Source: Chenopodium formosanum (Eukaryota; Streptophyta; Magnoliopsida; Caryophyllales; Amaranthaceae). From it: a stretch of DNA of 64,000 nt. The notes beneath the pieces are model-generated. The model had not been told where the DNA came from. It made no database searches and saw nothing but the letters and a program-made list of their open reading frames with translations. The stretch lies in NCBI GenBank assembly GCA_024500155.1, contig CM044876.1, positions 11,718,001-11,782,000 on the forward strand, in the 5' to 3' direction. The translations under genes were made by a program, and so were the position numbers. Position 1 is the first letter of the stretch, and every line of letters begins with the position of its first letter. Below are positions 45,912 through 57,213 of this stretch, one piece after another.

Positions 45912-46973
45912 ATGCAGTGGCTTCTACGATTTTCCGGGTTTTTTTCCGCCGCATTAATCATGATTATTTTATCACCATCCCTTCAATCATTCCCACCAGC
46001 AGAAGCAATTCGATCATCTTCGCCATTTTTAGATCATCGATTTTCATTCCGAAGCTCCCCGGCTTTTCGCAACGCCGACGAGTGCCGTTCAACAACTCAT
46101 TCCACCGTCTGTGACCCCTCATTGGTCCACGTGGCTATCACCCTCGACGTCGATTACCTCCGTGGGTCAATCGCCGCCGTGCATTCCGTCTTGCAACACT
46201 CCTTCTGCCCGGAAAACGTCTTCTTCCATTTTCTCACCTCCCACGAAACTCGAAACCTCGAGAGTCTCGTGAAATCCACCTTTCCAAACCTCAAATTTAA
46301 GCTCTACTCTTTCGATGATCGTATCGTTCGTCCGTTAATCTCAACCTCTGTTCGTCAAGCTCTTGAACAACCTCTCAATTACGCCAGAAATTACCTCGCT
46401 GCCCTCCTCGAGCCCTGCGTTCGTCGCGTCATATATCTTGACTCCGATCTCATTCTTGTCGACGACATTGCTAAGCTCTGGAACACGAAACTCGGGTACA
46501 AAACAATCGGAGCGCCGGAATACTGCCATGCCAACTTCACAAAATACTTCACCCCGGTATTCTGGTCACAACCCCGGTATTCCGGCACATTCAAAAACCG
46601 GAAACCGTGCTACTTCAACACAGGGGTAATGGTAATTGATCTTGTGAAATGGCGAGCGCAAGGCTACACAAGAAGAATTGAACGGTGGATGGAAATTCAA
46701 AGGAAAGAAAGGATCTACGAGCTCGGCTCATTGCCACCGTTCCTACTAGTGTTTGCCGGACACGTGGCGCCAATCGAACATCGATGGAACCAACATGGAT
46801 TAGGAGGTGACAATGTAAGAGGGAGTTGCAGAGATTTACACCCTGGTCCAGTGTCTCTTCTCCATTGGAGTGGCTCAGGGAAGCCATGGTTGCGACTCGA
46901 CGCCCGTAACGCTTGTCCTTTGGACTCGCTTTGGGCGCCTTACGACTTGTACGTTCACACCACGCGCCGGTAA
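45912..46973 (+). CDS. Galacturonosyltransferase-like (GATL) family GT8 glycosyltransferase
   Basis: An intronless CDS of 353 residues, the usual length of the GATL/PARVUS family. Residues 1-32 form a hydrophobic signal peptide or anchor. The GT8 domain follows: VHVAITLDVDYLRGSIAAVHS (72-92), NYARNYLAALLEPCVRRVIY (156-175), the metal-binding DxD-type motif in LDSDLILVDD (176-185), PEYCHANFTKYFT (202-214), CYFNTGVMVIDL (233-244), NQHGLGGDN (293-301) and the C-terminal LHPGPVSLLHWSGSGKPW (309-326) with a conserved His318. It would act in the Golgi/secretory pathway in pectin or xylan synthesis; family members influence both. The exact subgroup is not assigned. Local GC content is high, and AATAAA-like signals stand near 47311. 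The CT-rich leader begins about 45300. No defect is seen. Confidence 0.93.
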   Translation: MQWLLRFSGFFSAALIMIILSPSLQSFPPAEAIRSSSPFLDHRFSFRSSPAFRNADECRSTTHSTVCDPSLVHVAITLDVDYLRGSIAAVHSVLQHSFCPENVFFHFLTSHETRNLESLVKSTFPNLKFKLYSFDDRIVRPLISTSVRQALEQPLNYARNYLAALLEPCVRRVIYLDSDLILVDDIAKLWNTKLGYKTIGAPEYCHANFTKYFTPVFWSQPRYSGTFKNRKPCYFNTGVMVIDLVKWRAQGYTRRIERWMEIQRKERIYELGSLPPFLLVFAGHVAPIEHRWNQHGLGGDNVRGSCRDLHPGPVSLLHWSGSGKPWLRLDARNACPLDSLWAPYDLYVHTTRR

Positions 46974-47426
46974 CTTTTACCCGTGTTATTTTTTTCTTTT
47001 TTTCAATGATTTTTATTTACGGGTTCTTTTAATATTTCATTTTTTTATTACTCTTCTTCCCCCTTGTGATTTTTAATTTATGTTCTTTGTTATTTTTTTT
47101 TTCTTTTAAAATGGGGGAATTTGTCAATTTTTTTGGTCTTTAATTGGATGGATGGAAGGTTGAGTACTAGCTTTTGTCATCAATTATCGGGTAATGGAGA
47201 GTATAATCATGATATTATGGAATATAATTATCATCATTAGTTTCTCAAAGTGTTTGTATTTGTTGCTAATTTGCTACTCTTACTCCCATTGTTACTGTTG
47301 TTATTACCCTCAATAAAAAGAAATAAGCAAAAAAAATTGAAAAAAAAAGAGATGATTTCTTTCCATTTTTGCTTGTGTTGTTTTTGTTTTTTGCTATTTC
47401 AAGTGTAACTTATTGGTGCATATCGA

Positions 47427-47725
47427 GTCACTCTTAACGGTAGTGATATTCGAGTAATCGGGATATAATCACAGGTCTTGAGTATCGACCAAAAAGCCAA
47501 AAAGCCTTTATTACTAACTAAGCTAGTTTACATCCACATTAGGAGTGTTTTGATCAACTAGGTAATTGCCGTACTAATTAAGCTAGTCACTCACAACGGT
47601 AGTGATATTCGAGTAATCGGGATTTAATCACAGGTTTTGAGTATCGACCAAATAGCCTTTACTACTAACTAAGCTAGTTTACATCCACATTTTAAGCGTA
47701 TTTTGATCAACTAGGTAATTTACCA
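47427..47725. repeat. Direct tandem duplication, two units of about 159 bp
   Basis: Copy 1 starts GTCACTCTTAACGG (47427) and copy 2 GTCACTCACAACGG (47586). Both continue TAGTGATATTCGAGTAATCG, then ...AGTATCGACCA...AAGCTAGTTTACATCCACAT and end near AACTAGGTAATT. Divergence is a few percent plus small indels. It lies about 450 bp downstream of the GATL stop codon. Confidence 0.85.
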
Positions 47726-50497
47726 ACTATTATTGACATTTGGTAGATAACTCTTCAACGGTTATGTATGAGCTACTTTTTGGTGTAGAAAATTTTGTCG
47801 GTGAATTACTGAAATGTACTAAGTATGTTCTTCTGTCCCAGTAGTAGCAATTAAGGTGTTTCTTTTTTCCATTGACTAAACTGGTACAAAGCTGGGAAAC
47901 TATTTCTGAAACAATAAAACTGAGTACTATGCTGTCTTGCTTTTGATTTTCTCAATAAATTGCATTTGTAACATTCTACTGTATGAGCTTCGGATACGGG
48001 TTCGGGTACAATGAGTAGGTGTGTTCTGGATTACAGGTGAATGTACCAACTTGTATTATAATTTGCTTATCAAGCTAATCATGTACTTAGTTGATCAATT
48101 TTTTTATTGCGATACTTATTAGTTGTTGATTGAGACTGTAGATGGTCCAAGTTTAGCTTGAGATTTTAGCACCTAAGCTAGCAATAAACAAATTAAACCC
48201 CATATGCCCCCGCCCCTACCTCTGGGTTGTCCCTGTGTCGTACACATTTTCAACCACCATCTATAAAATGTTAACCTGTCGTAGTTAATTTTCATGGGAG
48301 AATATATTGAACACTTCTTTTTCCACCCGTCTCAGAATAGTTTAAACACTTTCTTTTCCATCGGTTTAGGATCATAAGATTAATTATTTAACAGTATTAA
48401 GTTATCTTGGCTTATTATCCTTTTGAACAGATACAAAATAATAATGTCGGATAGTATAGCAAGTACAAGTACATTATAGGAGTACATGTGAAATAATCTC
48501 TCGGCAATTGATGCAAGCATTGTAGTCTTGACTAGATTCTTGTTGCTATTTATAGGAAAGAAAGATGCTGTTGCTCCCTCTTCTGTTCTCTTCAGTTGTT
48601 ACAGTTCTATTTAATTGAATTTTTAACTACTTTTTATCTGTTTTAGGCAATTATCTTAATTAAACTATCAAATTAATTTCTCTGCAACTTGTTCTATAGA
48701 ATAGGTAGGAAGGTTTTTACTCTAGTGTTTTGAGTTGTCAGTCATGTTGTTTAATTCTTTTATCAATAATATTTTTTTTATTTCTGATAACTTTTCCCTA
48801 AAAGTTCGTTTGTTTTTAAGTAGAGTATTTACTCTTGAATGGAGGAAGTTGGGGATATGCATGAATTAATTGCACTAGGTTATGCAAATCTATTGTGCTA
48901 CAGGTGTACTATATATTTATATGACATGGATGGGTTGATTTTAGGTCATATAAAGTTTATGACTTTAGGCAAATCTGTCAATAGGTCTAATGTGATTCAT
49001 GGGGTTTGTGGGTGAGTGAAAGACTTTGAAGAATGTAGTAAATAGTAGAGGTGGAAGTTGAGTGGTTTGGATCGAGTCATATTCAGGTGATGAATCTTCT
49101 GCTTAGCCTTGGGTCGTATAAGTTTCAGGGCTAATCAGGTCTAGTTAGGGTTAATCAAATCCAATTAGGTGTAAATTTAAAGTGAAGATCATTATTTATC
49201 GGGGTTGATAAGTTTAGTCCAAATACGTTCATGTGAATAGAATGCACCTACAGGTTTAATGTCGGTTAGTTGTTTACCTTGTTATGATTACTAGTTCATC
49301 ATTTGACACATTAGTATTCACTTTGAGTAAGATATTTCTCAATCATTATGAATTTAGGTAGGCGGTGAAATTGAGTGATTTATTACACTAATCAAAACAA
49401 GTGATTACTTAACCTCCTTTTAGATTGATGAATTAGTAATTGTTTGATGATACTTTTTTTTTGGATGATTTAGCTCAAGTACCTAGGGTGGGGGTGGGTA
49501 TCGTGTTGGTAGAAACCTATGCGTAATTATAATAATATTTCCTGTTATTGATGGTGTTTTATTTTATCCTAAGTTAATGCTAAACCAAGTGTGTGATACT
49601 TTTTCAAATTTAATTGATACGTTTCACCATTTGCGTGTCCATTTTTTGGTAGGCATCACCAAAGATAATCCCCTCTTCATAATTCTATTGCAACTCACCT
49701 TGGATTCAGGGGATTGGAAAAAAGAGATCGTTTGACCAATCAAATTAACTCATGAGAATTGTTGATTTAGAAGGGTAAAATCAAAATGTATAAACGAGAA
49801 ACAAAGAAAATACTCTACATTTACCAATTACTCGTACTTGCACAGTTGCACATATAACAATACTCTGTTGATGCAATCAACTAACCGGTAATACAATTAG
49901 TTAGTCAAATTACATATTGTAATAGTTTACAATTAACCGTTAATGAAATCAACTAGCTATTGTAAGTAAATCAATTAACTATTATGAGTATTAATCATGT
50001 CGAATTTGGTTTAGAGGTAAGAATTATATCTCTAATCATGAGATTTTAGGATTGCTATTTACTAAGCAAAACTTGAAAGTGGAGCTTGATTGAGTTGACC
50101 TATGAGAGATTTTGATTTTTTAGGATCGTGAAAAATATTGAATTATGCTTTTGCTACTACTAAAGGTTAACGGGATTTATTCGATTGGAATTTCATTGTT
50201 CTACTTCGCCGATAATCTTCAAAAGAAAACTAAAATATTTTATTAAAAACATCTAAAAGGCCGTTAATCTTTCTTAATGTACTAGGTTTGTATTCAAGAC
50301 TCAAAGGCTTATTGTACTTTTATTAATTTTATAAAGTTTGTATATATTAATTTCATTAATGCTCAAGTGGGGGTAGTCATTTATTATTATTGTGTCCAAT
50401 AAAATAGCGACAAAATAGACAAAGTCCCAAATATTAATACTCTTGGAATATTAACTTTTAATAATAAAAGAAGGAAAGTGAAACATAAAAGGATTAA
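47726..50497. other. Intergenic sequence, no gene recognised
   Basis: AT-rich sequence without a believable ORF, RNA gene or resolved TE. A one-sided Stowaway-like fragment (TTCTTCTGTCCCAGTAGTAG) is near 47829. Confidence 0.4.
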
Positions 50498-50810
50498 GGG
50501 GGCGTTTGGTTCAAACAATAGTATGGGTTTGGAATGAGGAATGAAACTTGGGTGGTATGTAGTTGGAACTTGATACTTAATTTCACGTGTTTGGTTTTTA
50601 TCTAGGAATGATAGTTTTCCTTTTAATTTTAAACCTAAAGGTATGGGTATGAGCCATACCCACCTCCCCCCTTGGGTTTCAAAAACCCATACCTTGGGGG
50701 TTTGAGGTATGGGTTTGAAAAATGAAATTTCAAGAAACAAACACAAGGTATGGGTTTTGGTCATTCCAAACCCATACCTTATACCTAATATGCTTGAACT
50801 AAACACCCCC
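50498..50810. mobile_element. PIF/Harbinger-type MITE, 313 bp
   Basis: GGGGGCGTTTGGTTCAAACA at the left pairs with TTGAACTAAACACCCCC at the right; TAA flanks both ends (50495-50497 and 50811-50813). Inside, GGTATGGGTTT and AAACCCATACC repeats make long secondary stems. The 139-codon minus-strand ORF across it is incidental. Confidence 0.85.
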
Positions 50811-50828
50811 TAAAATGTGTGTGTCAAC

Positions 50829-51374
50829 TAGGGGTGAGCATGGGACGGGTACCCGTACCGTTAGTACTAACGGTTCGGGTACCCGATAACCAAAATCACT
50901 AAAAGTGATACCCATAACCGGAACCGATAAGTTCGGGTACCCGCAGTTCGGGTACCCGGATTTTCGGATCGGTTATCGGGTACCCAATAAGATATCCAAT
51001 AATGATAATTATACTTAATTACGTAGTTACTATGATATAATTTACAACTACTTAACAACAATACCATATGATCTTGACTAAATTATTAATAATATTACTA
51101 ATCATTGATATAATAAAGTGATTATGAAGTAAAGTGAAAATTTAGATTTATATTAATAGATTTAAGTAGGGACAACAAGCAAAAAAAAATGCTTATCGGA
51201 TCGGATCGGGTAACCGTTAATTTTAAAATGATACCCATAACCATACCCGATAACAAATTATCGGAACGGGTACCCGAACCGTTATGGTTATTGGATCGGG
51301 TACCCTAATTTTCGGAACGGTTACGGATCGGTTTTTCGGGTTTTCGGTTTTTTGGGTAGTTTTGCTCAGCCCTA
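50829..51374. mobile_element. hAT-type MITE, 546 bp
   Basis: TAGGGGTGAGCA at the left and TGCTCAGCCCTA at the right are near-perfect inverted repeats, and GTGTCAAC is repeated exactly at 50821-50828 and 51375-51382 (8-bp TSD). Both subterminal regions are full of GGTACCCG, ATCGG and ACCCGAA words, with an AT-rich middle. It is only 18 bp from the preceding MITE. Confidence 0.9.
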
Positions 51375-51814
51375 GTGTCAACATTTATTAAAAAAAAAAA
51401 TAAAAAATCTAAAGGTGGTTTTTATTTTATTTTTATATAATAAAAAAAATAAAGAAAAGAAAATGAAGGATGCAATGTAATAGGAGAGAGAATGAGAGTG
51501 TGTGCGGTGGCAGCGGTGGGAGTCTTGTGAACTACCTCACCTTTCGCTGTTGCCCCTCTTCCCCTTCTTCCATTTGTTTCTTTTTTTATTTTATCATTAA
51601 TTATAATTGACTACCTTTCACCATTATCTTCTTCTTTTCCTCTTTTTTCTCTCTTTTCTTTAATTATTAATAAAAAAGATCAACTACTACTGGACTGTTA
51701 CATTTTGTCTTAACATGATGGAGCCTAAATAGAAGCTTCTACGAGTTCCATGACAATCTAATTTTTTTTTTTTTTTTTTCTAGATGCATACATAAACTAT
51801 ATACGTAGTATATA

Positions 51815-51905
51815 CTATCTCTGTTAGTTTTTAGTTGCAACTTTGGAATATTTTATATTTCACAAATAACAACCCAAAATTGCAACTAAAAGTTAACAAA
51901 AGTAG
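51815..51905. mobile_element. Stowaway-like MITE, 91 bp
   Basis: CTATCTCTGTTAGTTTTTAG at the left and the inverted CTACTTTTGTTAACTTTTAG at the right, with TA on both sides, form a small hairpin element with TAGTTGCAAC/GTTGCAACTA stems inside. Confidence 0.65.
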
Positions 51906-52016
51906 TATATTTTTTAGTTGATGGCATGACAAGTTCAAATGAGGTCACAAATTATGGAAAAAATAAGAAGTAGATACACTGATATGCATTGGTAGAGACA
52001 TTAAATTAAAGCTTTA

Positions 52017-52213
52017 TGGTATGTTCACTTCAGCTTAATTTCAATTCAATTCAGTTCAGCTCCAATCAGTTCAGTTCAGTTCAGCTCAACTCCAATCAGT
52101 TCAGTTCAGCTCCTAATTTCCTTCTCTCATAAAATATGCATTTCAGCTTAGTTCAGTTCAGTTCAACTCCAATCAGTTCATTTCAGCTCAGTTCAGTAGA
52201 TATGATCAGACTC
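52017..52213. mobile_element. PIF/Harbinger-type MITE with TGAAC arrays, 197 bp
   Basis: The left end TGGTATGTTCACTTCAGC and the right end GATATGATCAGACTC are degraded inverted repeats; TTA flanks both ends (52014-52016 and 52214-52216). The inside has TTCAG pentamer runs and AATTTCCTTCTCTCATAAA. Confidence 0.75.
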
Positions 52214-52720
52214 TTATTGTATAGGTAGTTGGTTAAAATGTGATAAATTAACTTATAATGTTAAATCAATTAATTTATCAATAAATCTATTGATAAATGC
52301 ACCAATGTTAAAAAATGGCAATAGCTATAGCCAAAGTTGTTACTTTATGAATAAATCGAATGATAATATAAATAAATAAGAATGAAGGGAGTAATGTTTA
52401 CCTAAAATTAATAAATACTCCGTAATTGTGCATCATTGAAAGGAGTATTAGTTAATTACATACGTCTCATTAAAAAAAAATTAAAATGATTATGACTATC
52501 AAAGTACTACGTATTCCATGTTTACATGCACTAAGCAAGATATTATAAAATTAAAAAAAAAAAAATGTATAGAATAACATTATACTCCCTTGATTATGAT
52601 TATGATTATGAATTTTTTTTAAAAGAAATCCGGCCTTGATTTGATTTTGGATTTTCACTTTGTTTTTGTTATTTTTTTTAAGAATTGTTTTTATTCTTTT
52701 ATCAATCATCAATCAATCTA

Positions 52721-53137
52721 TCTATATTATACACTAAAATAACAACCACTGATGTCATCACTGCTTACGTGTCACTATCTCATTTAATTTTTTCCCTCCA
52801 AAAAGCAAGGATGATGTCATATTTTTCCTTTATAAGCTACCCTATATATTTAACATTGCTTTGAAAATTAAATTCCATTTGAATTTTAAATTTTGGGTTT
52901 TTTTACACATATTATGTTATTAATCATTTAAGGGTTGTTAACAATAGTTAATAATATAATTTAATTGAAATTTCCTAATTAAATATGAAAATTATGCACT
53001 TTTGGGAATTGTATATTCATATTTAATCAAAATTTAATTTGGAAAACGGAGGAAGTAGTTATTTTCTTTCAATATGTGTTAAAAGCCTATAATTCAATTC
53101 TTATTATAAAACCGTGCATCGCACGGGGTTAACCTAG
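52721..53137 (+). mobile_element. Non-autonomous Helitron-like element, 417 bp
   Basis: It starts TCTATATTATACACTAAAAT after an A, carries the hairpin CCGTGCATCGCACGG at about 53112-53126, and ends CTAG (53134-53137) before T. No TSD, as expected for Helitrons. Directly behind it (about 53148) another 5'-like start, ATACTAAAAGCGAAACC, begins a second, truncated copy. Confidence 0.75.
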
Positions 53138-53672
53138 TAACTTAATACTAAAAGCGAAACCAGTGATGTCACATGTCATTCACTGGTTAAAAATTTTTCC
53201 TCCATTTTCTATCTTTTCTTTTTTTTCCAATATAAAATATGTATAGCGTATAATATTTACTTTTCAATTTGGTGATTATTTTTTTGCCTTACGCACTCAA
53301 ACGAAATATTTTTATGTATTCTCAATCTTTCACCCGCTCTCTAACCCTATTTCTTCTACTATCTAATATGGAGTAATATTTATGACTACACAATTTTTTT
53401 CCTATCCAAGAAATCTTGAAGCTAAGGAGCCCACATTCCATGGAGACTCTATATAGTTTAATTCATATCTATTTATTTCAAGAAAAGAAAAATTCAAATA
53501 GATAGGTCTAGGAAAATAAAGTAGATGAATTAAAATTTAGGAAAAAGAAAGGCTATATATAAAACTTTGATTTAAAACTAATATAAGATCTAATTAATTT
53601 ATATAAATTTAGTCACTTGTAATAAATAAAACTCAGGTGAACAAAACGTAATGTAACCCTCTCCTTTTGTTT
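53138..53672. other. Truncated Helitron-like copy and intergenic sequence
   Basis: From about 53148, ACTAAAAGCGAAACCAGTGATG with ACATGTCATTCACTGG resembles the 5' part of the Helitron-like family; no 3' hairpin follows before the solo LTR. No gene. Confidence 0.4.
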
Positions 53673-53677
53673 GATAT

Positions 53678-55015
53678 TGTTGACCCTTATGAGGTTTTGA
53701 TGATGATACTAAGAATTGAGCAAACTTCCTTTCAATAAGGATTTTCTAGTGTTGTGATGTTGGCAGGTTCAGTAAGCATAGAGGGCTGAAGTAGGAACTG
53801 GGACAAAGGAACTTTAGAAGATCCATGAGGACAAGTAAAAGACAGAAGAAGAGTTTCAGCAATGGAACTTCCCGAAGTTGCTCAACAGAAACTTCAAAAC
53901 GGGTTGTAACGACCTGGTTCCGGTGTAATGCTGGGGCAAGCCTCAACAACCAAGGATCAAGGCAAAGATCAAGATATCAACCGAAGAAGATAGACTTCAT
54001 AACTTATAGTTGTGTTAAAGATAAGTTTGTTTTCGTAGGATGATGTAAACATATAAATGATAGATATGCATGGAACTTATTAGAAATCAGATAAAGCTTG
54101 GCAAACTAATTAATTCGCAAAAGATAATTATAAGTTTGTGAAAAAGGACTTAATTGATTTTATCTTTTAAAATCTAGTTTAACTTGGTTTTATCTTTTTC
54201 ATAAAATTCTATCTTTTAACAAAAACGAATTTGATAAAATTTGGTTTTCAGAAAAACGAAATTAACTCTGTTTGGTTTCGGTTTTAAAGAAGATAAGATC
54301 AGATTTCTGTTTGATCTATCTTATTTGCGAAAACCCTAGTTTGAGAAGCTGAGAAACTCCTATAAATATAGAAGTATTTCAGCTTAGCAAAATGAGAGTT
54401 AAAGCGTGAAAACCACTTAGTGCTTAAGAGTAAGTTTGCCAAAGGTTTAAGCTTTATCATTTTGATTTCGGGTTTCATGTGTAGCTTTCCATTTATGTGT
54501 TAGAGTGTGTCTTTGAGTTGTAATTGGTTTTGGGGTGAGATTGTGAATTCTCTTAAATTCACGTTTGAGTGTATGAGTTTGAATTCTCTAAAATTCGAGT
54601 GGTAGTCAGTCACCCCGAGTCTGTCTTGGGTTGCAAGTGGGAGAAAGGAACCTGAGTGTGTCTTAGGTTGAGAAAGGAACCTGAGTGTGTCTTGGGTCGA
54701 AAAAGGTGCCTGAGTTTGTCTTAGGTCTGATAGGATAAGTTCTTATCAATTAGCAAGTGTCTTAAGAGGAATTTGCGAAGCAAAGGTCTGTGTAATAGGT
54801 TGTACTAGGAGAGTTGCCTATTATAGTGGAATTTGTTTATAAGTCCCAATAGGGCCGAGGTTTTACTTCCAGTTAGGCACTGGATGGTTTCCTCGTAAAA
54901 CTTGCTGTGTGCTTTAAGTTTCTTTATGTTTTTATTGTTTATTTCCGCTTAAGTTCCGCGATTGGAACCTACTACCATTCACCCCCCCTCTCGTAGTAGT
55001 TCATCTAAACTAACA
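53678..55015 (+). mobile_element. Solo LTR of a Copia-type retrotransposon, 1338 bp
   Basis: The sequence starts TGTTGACCC and ends CTAACA, and GATAT is repeated exactly on both sides (53673-53677 and 55016-55020), a 5-bp TSD. Near the 3' end is GGAACCTACTACCATTCACCCCCCCTC-like wording typical of large plant Copia (SIRE-like) LTRs, and a TATAAATA promoter stands at about 54361. There is no gag-pol and no second LTR, so internal recombination probably removed the rest. ORFs within are incidental. A 40-bp repeat (GGAACCTGAGTGTGTCTT) recurs about three times at 54640-54735. Confidence 0.88.
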
Positions 55016-55020
55016 GATAT

Positions 55021-56597
55021 ACACAAAGAACTGAAAGATTACTTTAGTGTTTCAAGCAATGGATCATATGATTCACCAGTTTGCTCGGAAGAAGTGTTTG
55101 GTGGGTAAGATAAGTAGTACATTGAACTTCCAATCAACTAAACACAATGCATTAAGGATATGGTGAGGTGTTTTTAAAGTTGAAGCTAACCTATCTTATC
55201 TTAGAGTTTGTTAAAATGACAAGGTGCTTTTAAAATTGAAGCTAACCTATCCAATCTTTGAGTTTGTTAAAATTGACAAGTCATTCTCCACATTTACATT
55301 AAATTCTTTATTAATTTATTAATCATAATGTTAAATATGTTACATTATTCACCTACACTCTTTATAATCACAAAGTATTGGTTGATCGATATGTCAAATA
55401 ACCACTGTATGTAAAATTTTCAAAACTTATGTTAAATGTCTAGTAATTTATATTTGTCTCACTGTAAGTCCATGTTTATATATATAATTTGTGAACGAAT
55501 TTGAATATGGCATATATTGTCTCTACTTATTTCATTAGCACCTCAATTATTGATAATTTTATACAATCATGCACTAGTACACTAGTATTCGTGAATAGTC
55601 CCATGAAGTCTAGCGAATTCTTGACGTAACAAAGTTGGCATTATGAGCATCAAGAGAGGAATCAATCATACAAACAAACACTAAAAGTATGATTTTAAAG
55701 TGTTAAATAAATGTAGAGGAACATGGGAAGGTACTCAATACGTCATTGTTGCTTAATATCGTATCCAAGGAATAGAATTTTCACCTTCAACTTTTTTTAT
55801 TTATTTTTAGGCTTTTTTATTTATTTTGCAAAAATTAATGGATAGGGACCTATTCTATACCCACGTGGCCACTTGCTTACATGTAAGTTGTAACATTAGT
55901 CACTTTTCAACTTTGATCACATCATAAGCCTCTCTGGCATCTATGATTGGATATTATTTTAACATTAATTTTCGTATTAAAATCTTGATTAATTTACCAT
56001 ACGATATATTATTAGAAATTAAAATAAAGTTACTTGTTTCTTAATTTTTGGCATTTTATGGGGTGAAATATGAGCTGGGGTTTTACGAAATGATTGGGAT
56101 TGAACAACCGACACCTCCTCTTAGGCCTATTTTTGATAGATTTTTTTTCATATATATTTTGTTGTTGATTTTGACAGTTTTGTTGTTTTGTCTTCAACAT
56201 TCCAATCATGCTATCAAAATTATTATTTTTTCATGCAAAAAAAAAAAAAAAAAATCATATCCTAGAATTTGAGTTACATTTTGGAATATTGTGATTGCTT
56301 ATTGAAATTTCGGATGCACGGAACACTGTGCATACTTTTTTCTTTTTTTTTTTTTTAAAAAAAAAAAAGCAAGCGGAATGAACATTAAGTTGTTTTGTAA
56401 TGAATATAAAATTATTTTGTAAAGAACATATAACTAATTTATAAAGGAGATGTTTTGAGTCATGGAGAGAAAAAGAGTGTGTAAACTATTAAGGCCAATT
56501 AATATACAATACACATGATCTACAGTTTGACTATGTTTTCACTTTAGGTTGGATAATTAAGTTCATGATGACCATTAACTTGCATATGAGTCATATC
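55021..56597. other. Intergenic sequence, no gene recognised
   Basis: Around 55155-55265 a roughly 55-bp segment (GGTGTTTTTAAAGTTGAAGCTAACCTATC / GGTGCTTTTAAAATTGAAGCTAACCTATCC) is repeated twice. The remainder is AT-rich without supported features. Confidence 0.45.
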
Positions 56598-56924
56598 TAG
56601 TGGCGGAGCTAGAAATTTTAAATCAAGGGGACAAATGAACATCATCGCTTAGCTTGACAAAAATATACTTAAATTGTTATCGTTTTACAACTCAAATATA
56701 TAATTATGGAGTACTTTATCAAAAAAATCAACATCATATTAATACTTACAGGAAGAATCGAATCCCAGTTCCTTAAACTACAAACTCATGCATCTAACTT
56801 TGACTGCTACGCCAATGCCTTTGATCTATCACAAGATGCGCAAAATAGTGTATTTAAGCTATAATTTTTTTGGGGAAGTGGGGGGACAAATGTCCTCCCA
56901 TGTCCCACGTTGGCTCTGCTACTG
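56598..56924. mobile_element. hAT-type MITE, 327 bp
   Basis: Ends TAGTGGCGGAGC and inverted CAGTAGCAGAGC are imperfect TIRs typical of plant hAT elements. The flanks GTCATATC (56590-56597) and GTTATATC (56925-56932) are an 8-bp TSD with one mismatch. The ORF at 56788-56979 is incidental. Confidence 0.7.
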
Positions 56925-57213
56925 GTTATATCTTAATCCACAAACTTATTTTGGGGCCTCTATTGAACTTTCAACATGAGGTCAAACTCTTCACTTAGTT
57001 AATCATAAGTCTGTTGAAAAAGAATCTAACCACATACAAGTTAAGCCATACAGAACCATTTAGAAATAACCGTCTCAGCATATACATGAGTCATTGAGTT
57101 GTATCTTAATTAACCATGTATGGCTTGCTCACATCTAATTGAATTACGTTTGGGCTTAGCCGGGCTGTTTACTAGCGAGAGTAACATCTCACTTCTCAAT
57201 TGCTACTAGCAAT

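Noticed and set aside
46341..46887. Several minus- and plus-strand ORFs within the GATL gene
   Set aside because: They are alternative-frame readings of the GC-rich GT8 coding sequence, which has clear family motifs in its own frame.
50387..50806. 139-codon minus-strand ORF
   Set aside because: It spans the PIF-type MITE at 50498-50810; the peptide reflects repeated GGTATGGG words.
53746..54043. Short ORFs on both strands
   Set aside because: They lie inside the solo LTR and have no retroviral-type protein domain.
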